A stretch of DNA of 49,061 bases. Origin: Acidobacteriota bacterium. GTDB taxonomy: Bacteria; Acidobacteriota; Vicinamibacteria; Marinacidobacterales; Marinacidobacteraceae. Shown here piece by piece: positions 32,703 through 41,478 of this stretch; the first letter of the stretch is position 1, and each line of letters opens with the position of its first letter. A program made the translations under genes and the position numbers. The notes under the pieces were generated by a model that saw nothing but the letters and a program-made list of their open reading frames with translations, was not told where the DNA came from and searched no databases. The stretch spans positions 1 to 49,061 of the forward strand of contig VXWI01000016.1 of NCBI GenBank assembly GCA_009835985.1. The letters run 5' to 3'.

Positions 32703-35000
32703 TTAGAAGAACCGGACCGAGTAACTGATCCGAACCCCCCGTCCGATCTGGGGCGCCACGTCCTTCACCACCGACGTGTGGTGCCGGTACACCGCGTCGG
32801 TGAGGTTGTGTCCCACGAGCGACAGGTGGTGGGTCGCGTTCCCGGTGAGCAGCAGCCAGGACACCGTCAGGTCGAGCACCGCGTAGCCGTCGGTCGGCGT
32901 CTCCCCCGCGTGGAGGCGGTCCATCCGGGCGGCCCAGCGGAGCCGCGGCGCGACCCGCAGGCTGCGGAACGGGACATCCAGTTTCAGCTGCCCGTTCAGC
33001 GGCGGGATCCGGGGCGCGTGCTGCCCGAGGTCGGGGAACTCCGCGTCCACCCACGAGGCGCTCGCGGTCAGGTCGGCGGTTCCGAGCCGGACGCGGCCGT
33101 CGGCCTCGAACCCGAGGTGGCGGGAGTCGGCCTGTTCGGTCGAGATCACCGTGACCCCGCCCCGGCCGCCGGCGGTGGCGCCGTAGGTGAAGTTGTCGAT
33201 GCCGTACCAGAAGACGGAGGCGCTGCCGCCGAAGACGCCGGAGTCGCGCCGGAGGCTCAGGTCGAACCCGCGCGACCGCTCCCGCTCCAGCAGGGGGTTG
33301 CCGATCTCGAAGGCCTGGATGCCCGCGTCGAGGCCGAAGTTGTAGAGCTCTTCGAGCGCCGGGGCGCGGGTCGAGAGCGTCGCCGTCCCCACGAGGGCGT
33401 GTTCGTCGTCCAGATCGAGCCGCAGCCCCGCGCTCGCCGAACCTCCCAGGAACTCCCGGTCCACTACCGCGGGCGGCTCGAACTCCTCGCCTTCCGCTTC
33501 GAACTCTTCTTCCTCCTCGTCGTCGTCGTCATCGCCCTCCCCGGGTTCCGGACGCTCGTCCGCGTCGTAGGCGTTGTTCTCCAGCCGGGCGCCGAGGAGC
33601 ACGCTCAGCCGGTCCGTGGCCTCCACCTCTCCCAGCGCGAACGCGGCGAGCGCGGTGTGGCGGGTGTCGGGGGCCAGCGCCTCCGGGCCGGCGGAGGTGA
33701 AGTCGCGGAGGTTCGCCCACGCTCCCACCCGGCTCTGGAAGCGCCCGCGCGCTCCCTCGAGTTCGCCGCGGAAGACGAGCGAGCGGTTCTCGTGACGCGT
33801 CTCGAGTTCGGGGGGCCCGTCGCCCTCCATCTCGATCTCGTCCTGGAGGAAGTCGCTGTAGCGCGCCGTGAACGACGCGGTCTCGAAGAAGCCCCACAGG
33901 TTCTCGAATCCGAAGTCCGTCCGCACCTGGCGCCGCTCCATGGTTACCTCGACGGTCTCCTCCTCCCCCTCGTCGGCGCCGTGGAGCATCCCCGCGAGCG
34001 GGACGCCGTAGCGGCTGTCGTCGATGCGGACGCCCGCCGAGAGCCAGGCTCGGTCGCCGCGAAGCCCGAGGCCGGCCTCGCCCTGGTCCAGGGCGGTCTG
34101 GGAGCCGTCCACGTTCCCGAGCGGCGACCGGTAGTCGCCGGTCCTGCGGGTATTGCCCCCGCCCCAGGCGAACCATCGGTCGCTTCCGGCGTGCAACCGC
34201 GCCCCGGCGTAGCGTCCCTCGTCGGCGCTCCCGGCGCCGAGGCTGGCCCGGCCCTCGAACCCGGAGGCCGCGCCGTGCGCCAACTGCGAGCCGGCGGACA
34301 CCACGTTCACCACGCCCCCGACCGCGTTCGTCCCGTAGAGCAGCGCCGCCGGTCCGCGCACGACCTCGATCCGCTCCGCCTGGGTGGGGTCCGCGATCGT
34401 TCCCTGCTCGGCCGCCTGGCTGCCGATGTCGCCGGTGCGCACCCCGTCTTCGGTGATCAGCACCCGGTCGCCGTCGAACCCGCGGATGATGGGACGCGCG
34501 GCTCCGGGACCGAGACTGCGGATCGCCACGCCGGGGGCGCCCTCAAGCAGCTCCGCGAGGCTGGGGACGCCCTCGATCAAGTCGAGGCCCTCGACGGAGG
34601 ACGCCGACCCGAACTCCGCCAGCCCCGACGATTCGCCGGAGGCCGCGGTCACCGTGACGTGCTCGTGGGTTGTTCCGCGGAACGCGATCCGGACCGCGTC
34701 CGGGAGGACGATGTCGGGACCGGGGTCGGTGTCCAGCGTCAGGCCGGCCTCGCCCCACAGGAATCCGAGGTCGGCGTGGATGGTGATCCGGGAGCCCACG
34801 CTCACCCCTTCGAACGCGAACCGGCCGTCCGTGTCGGCGTACGTCCTCGCGCCCGTTTCGCGGAGCGTTACTGCGGCGCCCCGCGCCGGATCCCCGGTGG
34901 CGGCCACGAGGACCTGGCCGCTGATCCGCGACTGGCCGGCCGCGGCCGCCGCGACGAGCGCGCCCGCGAAGACGAGGGCGGTGGTGCGTCGGGCCGACAC
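32703..35000 (-). CDS. TonB-dependent receptor with a strongly acidic loop, probable metal uptake
   Basis: A 765-residue paralogue of the receptor at 29920-32229, with the same domain order: signal peptide, carboxypeptidase-like domain (SGQVLVAATGDPARGAAVTL), plug (SLAELLEGAPGVAIRSLGPGAARPIIRGFDGDRVL, VEVVRGPAALLYGTNAVGGVVNVV) and a barrel ending SYSVRFF. Instead of the His-rich loop it has a run of about 25 Asp/Glu residues near 33482-33553 (GEGDDDDDEEEEEFEAEGEEF). The paralogue has only about ten residues there. Acidic loops of this kind bind divalent cations. The start is GTG 35000, 7 bp behind the cupin gene, so the two are in one operon. Confidence 0.9.
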   Translation of the reverse strand: MSARRTTALVFAGALVAAAAAGQSRISGQVLVAATGDPARGAAVTLRETGARTYADTDGRFAFEGVSVGSRITIHADLGFLWGEAGLTLDTDPGPDIVLPDAVRIAFRGTTHEHVTVTAASGESSGLAEFGSASSVEGLDLIEGVPSLAELLEGAPGVAIRSLGPGAARPIIRGFDGDRVLITEDGVRTGDIGSQAAEQGTIADPTQAERIEVVRGPAALLYGTNAVGGVVNVVSAGSQLAHGAASGFEGRASLGAGSADEGRYAGARLHAGSDRWFAWGGGNTRRTGDYRSPLGNVDGSQTALDQGEAGLGLRGDRAWLSAGVRIDDSRYGVPLAGMLHGADEGEEETVEVTMERRQVRTDFGFENLWGFFETASFTARYSDFLQDEIEMEGDGPPELETRHENRSLVFRGELEGARGRFQSRVGAWANLRDFTSAGPEALAPDTRHTALAAFALGEVEATDRLSVLLGARLENNAYDADERPEPGEGDDDDDEEEEEFEAEGEEFEPPAVVDREFLGGSASAGLRLDLDDEHALVGTATLSTRAPALEELYNFGLDAGIQAFEIGNPLLERERSRGFDLSLRRDSGVFGGSASVFWYGIDNFTYGATAGGRGGVTVISTEQADSRHLGFEADGRVRLGTADLTASASWVDAEFPDLGQHAPRIPPLNGQLKLDVPFRSLRVAPRLRWAARMDRLHAGETPTDGYAVLDLTVSWLLLTGNATHHLSLVGHNLTDAVYRHHTSVVKDVAPQIGRGVRISYSVRFF

Positions 35001-35007
35001 GGGTGGA

Positions 35008-35619
35008 TCAGCGCGGGATCAGCTCGATGACGATGTTCCGGAGCGGCGCGTCCCCGATGTTCTTGACGACGTGCACCACCGGCGGGTTGAACTTGATGGT
35101 GCCGGGGACCTGGGTCTTGAACACCTCGTCGGCGCCGTCGGGCCACTGTTGGAGCTCGGTGGCGCCCATCACCAACACCACCCGCTGCGCGTGCGAGTGC
35201 CGCTCGCGGGTGTCCCCGGGTTCGAGACGCTCCTCGAACACGAAGTAGTCCTCGGCGTCGTGGAGCCGTTCGTTCTTGGCGGCGGGGATGGCGACCGCCG
35301 GGCCATCCACCGGCGGCGGGTCGGGCTTCAGGTTGACCTCCGCGAAGTCGCCCTCGATCTCGTAGGAGGTCCCCGCCTCCGCCACGAACACCTCGGCGTA
35401 CTCGAGTTCGACGGTGGAACCGCCCGCGGCGACCTTCACGTCCCCGAACGCGACCACCACGCGCTCCCCGCAGCCGGGACCCGCCTCCGCGCAGGGTGCG
35501 GCGTTCCGGTGTACGGCGGCGTAGGCGTTGTCGAGCACGAGGGTCCCGTCCTCGCTGGTGGCGAAGCCGGAGACCACGGCGAGCCCGAGGGCCAGAGGGA
35601 GGATTCGCAGGCTGCGCAT
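35008..35619 (-). CDS. Exported cupin-like protein
   Basis: The 203-residue protein has a signal peptide (MRSLRILPLALGLAVVSGF). The C-terminal half has a cupin pattern: RLEPGDTRERHSHAQRVVLVMGATELQQ, then PPVVHVVKNIGDAPLRNIVIEL. H-x-H with a later His is present, so a metal may bind. The N-terminal half has two Cys (PCAEAGPGC). It is first in the operon with the acidic-loop receptor and divergent from the multicopper oxidase (72-bp gap). Its role may be a periplasmic metal- or ligand-binding accessory. This is inference. Confidence 0.65.
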   Translation of the reverse strand: MRSLRILPLALGLAVVSGFATSEDGTLVLDNAYAAVHRNAAPCAEAGPGCGERVVVAFGDVKVAAGGSTVELEYAEVFVAEAGTSYEIEGDFAEVNLKPDPPPVDGPAVAIPAAKNERLHDAEDYFVFEERLEPGDTRERHSHAQRVVLVMGATELQQWPDGADEVFKTQVPGTIKFNPPVVHVVKNIGDAPLRNIVIELIPR

Positions 35620-35691
35620 CGCCGCAATCTAACAGGGTTCGCCGCTACCATTCGACCCGGGATTCGTCGCGGAACGGCTGGAGAGAAAGGG

Positions 35692-37899
35692 TTGACAGGG
35701 CGCGCTCAACACTCTCGTGCGGCGGTCGCCGTGCTGGTGGCCGGAGCTCTCTGGACGGCTCCGTCCCCCGCCGCCGGCCAGGAAGGCGGGACCCCCGACC
35801 GGCCCGACTGGGGCGCCCCCGGACTCCACCGCGTCGCCCTCTACCCGACTCCGGACCTCGCCCCCGCCGGCGGCACTGCCTTTCTGCGCTGGGACCCGAG
35901 CCCCTTCGGCGTCTCCGTGACCCGCGACGGCAGCCAGCGCTACCGGCTCGACCTCGAAATCGAGGGTCTCCCCGAGCCCGGCTCGCTCGGGGAGTACGGC
36001 ACCTACGTCGCCTGGGCGACGACGCCCATCATGGATCCGGTGGTGCGGCTGGGAGAAGTGGGCAACGGGACCTTCGCCGGCCTCGGCCCCGTCGCCTTCG
36101 ACAAGTTCGTCATCCTGATCAGCGCCGAACCCTCGGCGGACGTCGAGCGCCGCACCGGCCGGCTCGCACTCCGGGGCGCCTCGCCGTCCACCCGGATCCT
36201 GCCCGACAACCACCTCATGGTCCCGGTGACCGGCACCGGGGAGAGCGCCATGATGACCATGGACCACGGCGCGATGGACCACGCGGCCATGGGGCACGGG
36301 CCGGTGTCCGACGCGCCCGCCTGGTCGCACCCGCCGATGCTTCCGGAGACACCCATGGTCCCGGGACTCGGACTTCTGCGGCCGGAACCGCTGCCGTTCC
36401 TGCCGCGGGTGGCGGCGGATGAAACGCTCCCGGACGCCGTGCCCTCGCAGGTCGTTCGCCTCCAGGACGGGCAGACGCTCGACCTGATCGCGGACCGGGT
36501 CCGCCGGACCATCCACGGCCGCGACTACGTCATGTACGGCTTCAACGGGCAGTACCCCGGGCCGCTGATCCACGTGGACCAGGACTCCACGATCTTCGTC
36601 AACTTCGAGAACCGGACGGCCTGGCCCACCGCGGTCCACTGGCACGGGCTGCGCCTCGACAACGCCTTCGACGGGGTGCCCCACCTCACCCAGGATCCGA
36701 TCCCGCCCGGCGGGCGCTTCGAGTACCGGCTCTTCTTCCCCGACGCCGGCCTCTACTGGTACCACCCCCACCACCGCGAGGAGGTGCAGCAGGACCTCGG
36801 GCTCTACGGGAACATGCTGGTCGAGGCCTCGCCCGAGACGTGGTACGCGCCGGTCCACCGGGAGGAGATCCTCATGCTCGACGATCTCCTGGTCGCCGAC
36901 GACGGGGGGCTCTTCCCCTTCGGGACCGAGCGCGCTACCCACACGCTCATGGGGCGCTTCGGCAACCTGATGCTCGTGAACGGGGAGCCGGAGTACGCGC
37001 TGGAGCTCGACCGGGGCGAGGTCGTCCGCTTCTTCCTGACGAACGTCGCGAACACCCGGACCTTCAACCTCTCGTTCGGCGAGCCCGGCACCCACCGGAT
37101 CAAGGTCATCGGGTCCGACCTCTCGAAGTTCGAGCGCGAGGCGTGGGTGGACTCGGTGGCGCTCGCCCCCGCGGAGCGCTACATCGTGGAGGTCCGCTAC
37201 GAGACGGCGGGAACGCACGCGCTCGAGAACCGGGTGCGCCCGCTGGAGCACACCTTCGGGGGCTACTTCTCGCGAGTCACCCGGCTGGGAACGGTGACGG
37301 TGCGGGACCGGGACGCCGACCCCGCGGGAGCGCCGCGTTACGCCGAACTCCGGGAGGACGCTCCGGTGGTGGAGGACGTGGCGCGCTTCCGCGACCACTT
37401 TGACCGGGAGCCGGACTACGAACTCGTGCTCACGATGGACGTGACCGGGCTCGATCCCGCGATCATGCAGCGCATGCGCGCCGACCGGGTCTTCTTCCCG
37501 GCGGTCGAGTGGGCGGACACCATGCCGATGATGAACTCGGTGGCCACCCCGGAGGAGGTCCGCTGGATCGTGCGCGAACCGGCGACCGGCCGCGAGGACA
37601 TGGACATCGCCTGGCGCTTTCAGGTCGGGGACGTGGTCACGATCCGGATCACGAACGATGCGGCGGCCCTCCACGCGATGCAGCACCCCTTCCACATCCA
37701 CGGGCAGCGCTTCCTGGTGCTGCGCCGGAACGGCGCGCCGGTGAGGAACCAGGTGTTCAAGGACACCGTGCTCATCGCGGCGGGGGAGACCGTGGACCTC
37801 CTGCTCGAGATCACGAACCCCGGGAAGTGGATGGCGCATTGCCACATCGCCGAGCACCTCGAAACCGGGATGAGCTTCGTGTTCGAGGTGAATCCTTAG
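35692..37899 (+). CDS. Three-domain multicopper oxidase with Met/His-rich linker
   Basis: A 735-residue exported enzyme. Copper ligands are all visible: HWHG near residue 316, WYHPHH near 356, HPFHIHG near 665 and AHCHIAEHLETGM near 715, with the Met as the likely axial type-1 ligand. An unusually long N-terminal extension (residues 35-280) ends in a Met/His-rich stretch (MMTMDHGAMDHAAMGHG, about 187-204), as in copper-tolerance proteins. No ATG is available before the signal peptide. A TTG at 35692 lies 8 nt behind GGAGAG and gives the leader TGRAQHSRAAVAVLVAGALW. Probable role: oxidation of Cu(I) or organics in copper defence. Confidence 0.88.
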   Translation: MTGRAQHSRAAVAVLVAGALWTAPSPAAGQEGGTPDRPDWGAPGLHRVALYPTPDLAPAGGTAFLRWDPSPFGVSVTRDGSQRYRLDLEIEGLPEPGSLGEYGTYVAWATTPIMDPVVRLGEVGNGTFAGLGPVAFDKFVILISAEPSADVERRTGRLALRGASPSTRILPDNHLMVPVTGTGESAMMTMDHGAMDHAAMGHGPVSDAPAWSHPPMLPETPMVPGLGLLRPEPLPFLPRVAADETLPDAVPSQVVRLQDGQTLDLIADRVRRTIHGRDYVMYGFNGQYPGPLIHVDQDSTIFVNFENRTAWPTAVHWHGLRLDNAFDGVPHLTQDPIPPGGRFEYRLFFPDAGLYWYHPHHREEVQQDLGLYGNMLVEASPETWYAPVHREEILMLDDLLVADDGGLFPFGTERATHTLMGRFGNLMLVNGEPEYALELDRGEVVRFFLTNVANTRTFNLSFGEPGTHRIKVIGSDLSKFEREAWVDSVALAPAERYIVEVRYETAGTHALENRVRPLEHTFGGYFSRVTRLGTVTVRDRDADPAGAPRYAELREDAPVVEDVARFRDHFDREPDYELVLTMDVTGLDPAIMQRMRADRVFFPAVEWADTMPMMNSVATPEEVRWIVREPATGREDMDIAWRFQVGDVVTIRITNDAAALHAMQHPFHIHGQRFLVLRRNGAPVRNQVFKDTVLIAAGETVDLLLEITNPGKWMAHCHIAEHLETGMSFVFEVNP

Positions 37900-37967
37900 A
37901 TTCGGCGGCAAGAAACGGATGGCGCCCGGACGGCGGCTGCGCTGGAATGACGTCGGGAGTTGAAACC

Positions 37968-38846
37968 ATGCCGATGCCGTCCGCACCCGACAAGAACCGC
38001 CGTCCCGGAGCCCCCGAATCCCGGCTGACGCAACTGGTCGAAGCCGCCAGGTACATCGAAACCCACGCCGAGGAGCGCCTCACGTTGCGCGAACTTGCGG
38101 GGCAGGTGGGCCTCTCGCCATCGCGCTTCCAGCGCGTCTTCAAGGCGGCGTTCGGCGTCTCGCCCAAGGCATATCAGGACGCGGTCCGCATGAAGCGCTT
38201 CAAGACCGCCCTGAAGGAGGGAGACGACGTCACCGGCGCCATCTTCTCGGCCGGTTTCGGCTCCTTGAGCCGGGTCTACGGGGAACGCGTCCGTAACATC
38301 GGGATGACGCCGGGGGCCTACCGCGCCGGCGGCGCCGGAGAGACGATCGCCTACGCCTCCCGGGAGACGGCGCTCGGCGCCTTGCTGATGGCGGCCACCG
38401 GACGCGGCGTCGCCTTCGTGCAGTTCGGGGAGGACCCGGAGGCCCTGCTGGAGCAGCTCCGCCGGGAGTTCCCGAACGCGGACCTCGTCGCCTCGGAGGC
38501 GCAGGATGCCCCGGAACTCGACGCCTGGATCACGGCGCTGGACGCGCACCTTGCCGGAAGCGCCCCGCGGCCCGAACTACCGCTCGATCTCCGCGGCACC
38601 GCCTTCCAGATGAAGGTCTGGCGCTTCCTGCTGAGCGTGGAGGACGGCGACGTGATCAGCTACGGCGAGCTGGCTGCCGGAATCGAACAGCCGGGAGCGG
38701 CCCGGGCCGTTGCTTCGGCCTGCGCGGCAAACCGCGTCGCGGTCCTCGTGCCCTGCCACCGCGTGCTGCGGGGGGATGGCGGCCTGGGCGGTTACCGCTG
38801 GGGGCTGGAGCGGAAACGCGCGCTCCTCGACGCGGAGCGGAAGTGA
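37968..38846 (+). CDS. Ada-like AraC regulator fused to O6-alkylguanine-DNA alkyltransferase
   Basis: The 292-residue protein starts at ATG 37968 behind GGGAG; an in-frame ATG at 37947 is the alternative. Residues 15-115 are an AraC-type double helix-turn-helix (LTLRELAGQVGLSPSRFQRVFKAAFGVSPKAY). Residues 205-290 are the alkyltransferase with the acceptor Cys in VPCHRVL and the FQMKVWRFLL helix. The E. coli Ada N-terminal zinc domain, whose Cys takes methyl groups from phosphotriesters and activates the regulator, is missing. It repairs alkylated guanine. How it would sense damage is unclear. Confidence 0.9.
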   Translation: MPMPSAPDKNRRPGAPESRLTQLVEAARYIETHAEERLTLRELAGQVGLSPSRFQRVFKAAFGVSPKAYQDAVRMKRFKTALKEGDDVTGAIFSAGFGSLSRVYGERVRNIGMTPGAYRAGGAGETIAYASRETALGALLMAATGRGVAFVQFGEDPEALLEQLRREFPNADLVASEAQDAPELDAWITALDAHLAGSAPRPELPLDLRGTAFQMKVWRFLLSVEDGDVISYGELAAGIEQPGAARAVASACAANRVAVLVPCHRVLRGDGGLGGYRWGLERKRALLDAERK

Positions 38847-39213
38847 CGCAACGGTTTGGAACGCCGGCTTTAGCCGGCACGCGCTGCGCGGCAGCGCAGC
38901 GCACGTCCTAACCCCACCCACGACTCACGGTGCCTCGGAGCGCCGGCCTCCGGCCGGCATCGCGGCCGCAGGCCGCGAAACGCATGGCGCAGCGAAGCCA
39001 CATGGAGTGGTCCCAGCCAGGAACGGCGCAACACTGCCCCAGGGGAGTTGGGCGCGGCCCCCCACATCGCCGTAGAGCAGCACCACCGACCCGGGTTTCG
39101 CGCTCCCGCGCGGCCCCCACCGGGAGAACTGGGCCGGCCGGAGGCCGGCGCTCCGAGCCGGCGGCGCCATCACGGCTGGCCGATCCGCGGAACGGGTTTT
39201 CACGGCCGCAGGT
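38847..39213. repeat. Gene-free 367-bp stretch holding three two-hairpin elements
   Basis: Copy B1 is at 38858-38902 (+), starting 12 bp behind the Ada-like stop. Its hairpin 1 is GCCGGCT-T-TAGCCGGC and its second stem GCGCTGCGC-GGCA-GCGCAGCGC. Copy A7 is at 38935-38981 (+), with the common CGCGGCC-GCA-GGCCGCG stem. Copy A8 at 39132-39156 (-) has hairpin 1 only, but a GAAAC-ending CGCG palindrome lies about 40 bp beyond it. No convincing gene is seen between. Confidence 0.8.
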
Positions 39214-39984
39214 TCACGGCTCCCCGATCCGCCTCGAGATGGCGTCGGAGAAGTTCGCCAGGTTGACCAGGCAGTGCGCGACGATGCCGGGGCGGACGCT
39301 CCGCGTGTGGATGGTCGTGTAGATCAGCGGCAGCAATCCCAGCGTGCGGACCGGAATGAACCAGGGCGAGCCAAAGTGATAGACGGAGAAAAGCAGGCTG
39401 TGCGCAACGGGCTTCAGGCGCCCGAATTGGCTTGGCATTCTTGGGAGCAGATACCCGCGGAAATAGAGCTCCTCGGTGATGGGAACGAGGATGCCGGTGA
39501 GCAGGATGCTCGCAAGTAGAACGATTCCGGCGACGTCCGAAACTCCTGTCGCCTGGTACTTCGCCAGGACGCTGACGCCGACGAGCGCTTCTTCAAGCCA
39601 GTGGGTGATCGGCTCAAATGCTGCGAAGATGGCGGCGGTTGGCACCAGGATCGCGGGCACCCACAGGAGATAGCGAGACCAGGAGACGGGTCGGTTGTAA
39701 ACAACGACGCCTTCCAGCGACCACCCTCGGTTGCCCCGCTTCCTGGCCAGGTAGTAGAGGTAGCCGAGCTGCACGGGAATCAGCACAAATGCGGATGTGA
39801 ATACGCCGAAGATCAGCTCCGGCGGCAACGAGGGGTTCCAGAGAGTCGCCAATCCCAGCCACGTCGCCGAGATGTTGGCGATGCCGGGAGCCAGATGGAG
39901 GAAAAGACACCTCCCCACGGAATGAGGCTCCACCGCCGAACCACTCGGGGCGCGAATCGGCCGGTTTGCCGCGGGGGCTTTCAA
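39214..39984 (-). CDS. CPBP-family intramembrane protease
   Basis: A 256-residue membrane protein with about seven hydrophobic segments. The CPBP (CAAX/bacteriocin-processing) motifs are present: ITEELYFRGYLLPRM with the E-E-x-x-x-R core, HSLLFSVYHFGSPW with the second His motif, and TRSVRPGIVAHCLVN with the third. These residues form the metal site of Rce1-like proteases. The start is TTG 39984 behind GGGGGAG. The substrate is unknown; in bacteria such proteins act in peptide maturation, self-immunity or signalling. Confidence 0.87.
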   Translation of the reverse strand: MKAPAANRPIRAPSGSAVEPHSVGRCLFLHLAPGIANISATWLGLATLWNPSLPPELIFGVFTSAFVLIPVQLGYLYYLARKRGNRGWSLEGVVVYNRPVSWSRYLLWVPAILVPTAAIFAAFEPITHWLEEALVGVSVLAKYQATGVSDVAGIVLLASILLTGILVPITEELYFRGYLLPRMPSQFGRLKPVAHSLLFSVYHFGSPWFIPVRTLGLLPLIYTTIHTRSVRPGIVAHCLVNLANFSDAISRRIGEP

Positions 39985-40032
39985 CCCCGATCTCCCCCTT
40001 GTCTCGTCGGGGGCAGCAAGTTCGCTGGGCTC

Positions 40033-40176
40033 CTATTCGGCAACGCTGAACACGAGGGATGACGTTGGTGCCGCCGCCGTACCGCCGCGGGTCACATGGA
40101 GGTCGCCCTTGGTGATGATGTCCATCCCGATCAGGAAATCGGCGCAATGATCCACGTGCAGGATTCCGAAACCTAC
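40033..40176 (-). pseudogene. C-terminal relic of a retropepsin-like aspartyl protease
   Basis: On the minus strand an open frame reads VGFGILHVDHCADFLIGMDI, then IITKGDLHVTRGG ... LVFSVAE and a TAG. The DFLIGMDIITKGD phrase is the C-terminal signature of bacterial retroviral-type aspartyl proteases. The upstream half with the D-T/S-G catalytic motif is absent, and no start codon with a ribosome site is found. I read it as a gene remnant left between the CPBP and Cache genes. Confidence 0.5.
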
Positions 40177-40266
40177 CCGAAGGGTACGATTCTGCGGCTG
40201 TTCGGCGTCTCGCTGTTGCCATCCTTGCTGGCCCGCCCGAGGGCGCGCCCCGGAGTGTTTCTTTCA

Positions 40267-41361
40267 ATGAACCCTTTCCCAGCCCTGCCCACTGCCGTTC
40301 GGCCGCGCCTGGTTCTCGCTCTCACGACCATCCTGGTTGCCCCTGCGGCCGCGTCCATCCTTGCCGGATGTGGCGAGGACGCCTCCACGCCGGCGGCGCC
40401 GTTGCCAGCGCCGGCTCCCCCACCCGCTCCGGCACCCCCTGCTCGGACGACTGCCAGCCAGGTCGTGGACGATGAAACCCTCAAGGCTTTCGTTGAAGGG
40501 GCCGCCGCGGAAATCGCGGCGATCACGGACATCGCCGAAGGCGGGCGGCTGAGGGATAGGTTTAGAACGGACCCCGACTGGAACTCGGGATCCATGTTCC
40601 TGATCATGTTCACCCCGAGCGGGAACCCGTTCATCCACGGGAACGACCAAGCGGCGGAAAACAGAGACCTGTTAAACGTCGTGGACGACAACGGCTTCAG
40701 GGTCGTCGAGGCACTCCTCGCAGCTGGCGCCCGCGGCGGGGACTTTGTCCGGTACCACGACGGCGAGCCGAAGACGGCATATGCCGTCGAATACACCTCG
40801 GGGATCAGCGGAAGACGGTTCGTGCTGGTCGGCGGTTACTCGCAGGACACCTCCCATGCCCCGCTCCGTATCGCGGACCTGCCCCGACCCGCCGTCACCG
40901 CATCGCAGGTCATGGACCGCGACACCCTCGTTGCCTTCGTCGAGGCAGCGGCCGAGGTATACAGCGATCGGGCCCTCAATAGTGAGGGCTACGCCGACTT
41001 TGCAGCAGTTAGAAACGCCTTCCGGGAAGAAGGAGGGCATTGGAAGTCGGGTTCCGTCTATTTGTGGATCGTGGCCGCCGGGGACATTATTTTCTTTCAC
41101 GCAACCGAGCCGTTTCGGGAAGGCAGGCCGACGGACCTGACGAGGACGGACATCAACGGGGTGAGGTTCGCCGAGGAACTGATCGAAGGCGCACGGCGCG
41201 ACGGCCAGAAGTTTCTTCAGTACTACTATGACGACCCCACCGTCGAGGGGGACGAGGACACCGGTTCCCCGAAGCTCGGGTACGCGGTGAGCATCCCGGT
41301 GTTCGACACCGGCCAAAAGGCCGTCATCGGTTCCGGCGTCTATCTCGGCGCCGGGTCGTGA
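40267..41361 (+). CDS. Lipoprotein with two tandem Cache-like sensor domains
   Basis: The 364-residue protein starts at ATG 40267 and has a lipoprotein leader ending SILAGC, then a Pro/Ala linker of about 30 residues. Two similar units follow: TASQVVDDETLKAFVEGAAAEI with GSMFLIMF, and TASQVMDRDTLVAFVEAAAEVY with GSVYLWIV. Each continues through a DLLNVVDDNG- or DLTRTDINGV-type segment and a G-FVRYHDG- or FLQYYYDD-type segment. This is the single-Cache layout of ligand-binding sensors, but no kinase or chemotaxis domain follows, so it is a free periplasmic sensor or binding protein. Local GC is lower than in its neighbours. Confidence 0.7.
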   Translation: MNPFPALPTAVRPRLVLALTTILVAPAAASILAGCGEDASTPAAPLPAPAPPPAPAPPARTTASQVVDDETLKAFVEGAAAEIAAITDIAEGGRLRDRFRTDPDWNSGSMFLIMFTPSGNPFIHGNDQAAENRDLLNVVDDNGFRVVEALLAAGARGGDFVRYHDGEPKTAYAVEYTSGISGRRFVLVGGYSQDTSHAPLRIADLPRPAVTASQVMDRDTLVAFVEAAAEVYSDRALNSEGYADFAAVRNAFREEGGHWKSGSVYLWIVAAGDIIFFHATEPFREGRPTDLTRTDINGVRFAEELIEGARRDGQKFLQYYYDDPTVEGDEDTGSPKLGYAVSIPVFDTGQKAVIGSGVYLGAGS

Positions 41362-41477
41362 TGGGGGACACGGACGCGATCTCGAAGGCGTGGCTGGCGC
41401 GGTTCGGGCGCACGGTGGCGGAGCAGCCGCTGGACGGCACTGCGGGCCGGATGGCGCCGCCGCACGCGCCGGCCTGA
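41361..41477 (+). CDS. 38-residue fragment of an autotransporter-type protein
   Basis: The ATG overlaps the Cache gene stop as TGATG. The product begins MGDTDAISKAWLARFGRTVA and ends in HAPA at a TGA inside a repeat. The WLARFGRTVAEQ ... GRM phrase is one I recall from large predicted autotransporter and Ig-like outer-membrane proteins, where it precedes the barrel. Here it stops at once, so it is probably a truncated relic. Whether it is translated is unknown. Confidence 0.45.
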   Translation: MGDTDAISKAWLARFGRTVAEQPLDGTAGRMAPPHAPA

Positions 41478-41478
41478 A

